Of a stretch of DNA of 6,568 nucleotides, positions 5,738 to 6,568 are shown piece by piece. Source of the DNA: an uncultured bacterium (lineage in GTDB: Bacteria > Actinomycetota > Coriobacteriia > Coriobacteriales > Coriobacteriaceae); NCBI GenBank assembly GCA_905215095.1, contig CAJMOL010000090.1, forward strand, positions 1 to 6,568. Reading direction: 5' to 3'. Each line of letters begins with the position of its first letter. Position 1 is the first letter of the stretch. The translations under genes and the position numbers were made by a program. Below the pieces are notes generated by a model. That model saw nothing but the letters and a program-made list of their open reading frames with translations, was not told where the DNA came from and searched no databases.

Positions 5738-6568
5738 ATGAATAAAAATGCTACGAGCGCTGCAAATGATTCGATGGACGTTGTCGCGTACTACGAGTCA
5801 CTTATTTTAGATGCGGTCGCGCAGGCCGATGCTCCGCTTCACGAAGCCCTGGTACGCTCGAGCGTGTATCGCACCATTAATGACTCATATGAGCGCGCGC
5901 TAGCCCAACTAGTTATACATGGCGAACTTCTATGTGCCAACGGCGAGTACAGCCTGGCGCCTGATGCGGCCGCGGAGGCGGGCCCGGTGTCTTCGGATTT
6001 CGCCGAGCCCAACGCTGTCGAGCTTGAAGCCGTTGATAGCGAAGATGTTGACGATGCTGCTGTTGACGGCGAGGCCGGTGAGCCTGAAGCAATTGACAAT
6101 GCCATCGTTGATGACGAGGACACCGAGTCCGAAGAAGCTGTGCTTGAGGCCGCCGAAGGCGACACGCTTGAGGCTGCCGAGGATACTGGCGAGCTAGAGG
6201 ATTCCGAACACGTTCAGCCTGAAGCGGATGAAGTCGCAGAAATTGAATCCGTCGATGTGGATGTGCCTGAGCCGATGGACGCTCAGCCCGAGTTCGCGGA
6301 GCCTGCCGCCCCCGAGCCCCCTGCGCCTATGGCTTGCGGTCCCATTTCGCTGCGTGCGGATTCGACCCTTGTGCAACTGAAGGTTAATGAACGTAGCTGG
6401 CCCATCCCCGTTGCCGTGGGCGTTTCGTATGACAAGAAGCCGGCCGACGGTCTGTCCCTCATGGGATATGAGCCGGCAGCTGAGGCCGTGGCGGTGGCCG
6501 GTCCGCAAGAGCCAGTGCAGGCAGAGCAAGGGGAGTCCATCCAGCCCGGCCGCCCCGAGCTTACGCTG
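5738..6568 (+). CDS. Unrecognised protein: winged-helix-like N-terminus plus long acidic Lys/Arg-free region (3' end outside window)
   Basis: I do not recognise this protein. The frame stays open from the ATG at 5738 to the right edge, giving 277 residues. Residues 13-73 look like a compact winged helix: helices around YYESLILDAVAQA, PLHEALVRSSVY and DSYERALAQLVIHGEL, then a wing-like turn LLCANGEYSLA. From 54 to 205 there is not one Lys or Arg, and 39 of the 100 residues at 81-180 are Asp or Glu; the stretch is rich in Ala, Pro and Val and probably disordered. An 8-residue repeat occurs at 136-151 (LEAAEGDT, LEAAEDTG). Residues 201-235 return to ordinary composition (ISLRADSTLVQLKVNERSWPIPVAV), suggesting a beta-rich second domain. 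There is no signal peptide or membrane segment. A GGGGG site lies about 10 nt upstream of the start. The winged helix plus acidic tail recalls the RNA polymerase delta subunit, but that is analogy only. Confidence 0.85.
   Translation, partial: MNKNATSAANDSMDVVAYYESLILDAVAQADAPLHEALVRSSVYRTINDSYERALAQLVIHGELLCANGEYSLAPDAAAEAGPVSSDFAEPNAVELEAVDSEDVDDAAVDGEAGEPEAIDNAIVDDEDTESEEAVLEAAEGDTLEAAEDTGELEDSEHVQPEADEVAEIESVDVDVPEPMDAQPEFAEPAAPEPPAPMACGPISLRADSTLVQLKVNERSWPIPVAVGVSYDKKPADGLSLMGYEPAAEAVAVAGPQEPVQAEQGESIQPGRPELTL

Noticed and set aside
5919..6197. 92-codon plus-strand frame rich in Arg, Leu and Thr
   Set aside because: It is an out-of-frame reading of the acidic-protein gene; the frame from 5738 is open for 277 codons with a sensible N-terminal fold.

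Overview
The window is a high-GC bacterial chromosome segment whose gene content suits an actinobacterial gut commensal of the class Coriobacteriia, most likely Collinsella or a close relative. This is inferred from recognising protein families, mainly the 349-residue nuclease-like protein and the short SerA type, and no search was run. Both window edges cut through genes.

Layout. (1) 1-676, minus: 5' two-thirds of an M20 zinc metallopeptidase/deacylase, cut by the left edge. (2) 677-830: short divergent intergenic region with a 29-nt near-palindrome beside a possible -10 element. (3) 831-1880, plus: stand-alone protein with an AbiEi-like N-terminus and a PD-(D/E)XK-like C-terminus. (4) 1881-2159: comparatively AT-rich spacer holding a long imperfect inverted repeat (arms of about 50 nt, loop of about 91 nt), possibly a MITE or decayed mobile element. 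(5) 2160-4590, minus: serC then serA, the first two enzymes of the phosphorylated serine pathway (written here in transcription order), closed by a strong intrinsic terminator. (6) 4719-5358, minus: an overlapping Phd/YefM antitoxin and RelE/ParE-like toxin pair, antitoxin first. (7) 5359-5737: a 379-nt gene-free regulatory region with several palindromes and a 15-bp tandem repeat. (8) 5738 to the right edge, plus: an unrecognised protein with a winged-helix-like N-terminus and a 152-residue stretch containing no lysine or arginine and very rich in Asp/Glu.

How the parts work together. SerA oxidises 3-phosphoglycerate to 3-phosphohydroxypyruvate and SerC transaminates it to phosphoserine; 72 nt separate the genes with no terminator, so they probably form an operon. 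The toxin-antitoxin pair lies upstream on the same strand with no clear terminator before serC, so some read-through is possible, although serC has a candidate promoter of its own. The parts that invite a second look are the nuclease-like protein, the long inverted repeat beside it, and the acidic protein with its repeat-rich upstream region.
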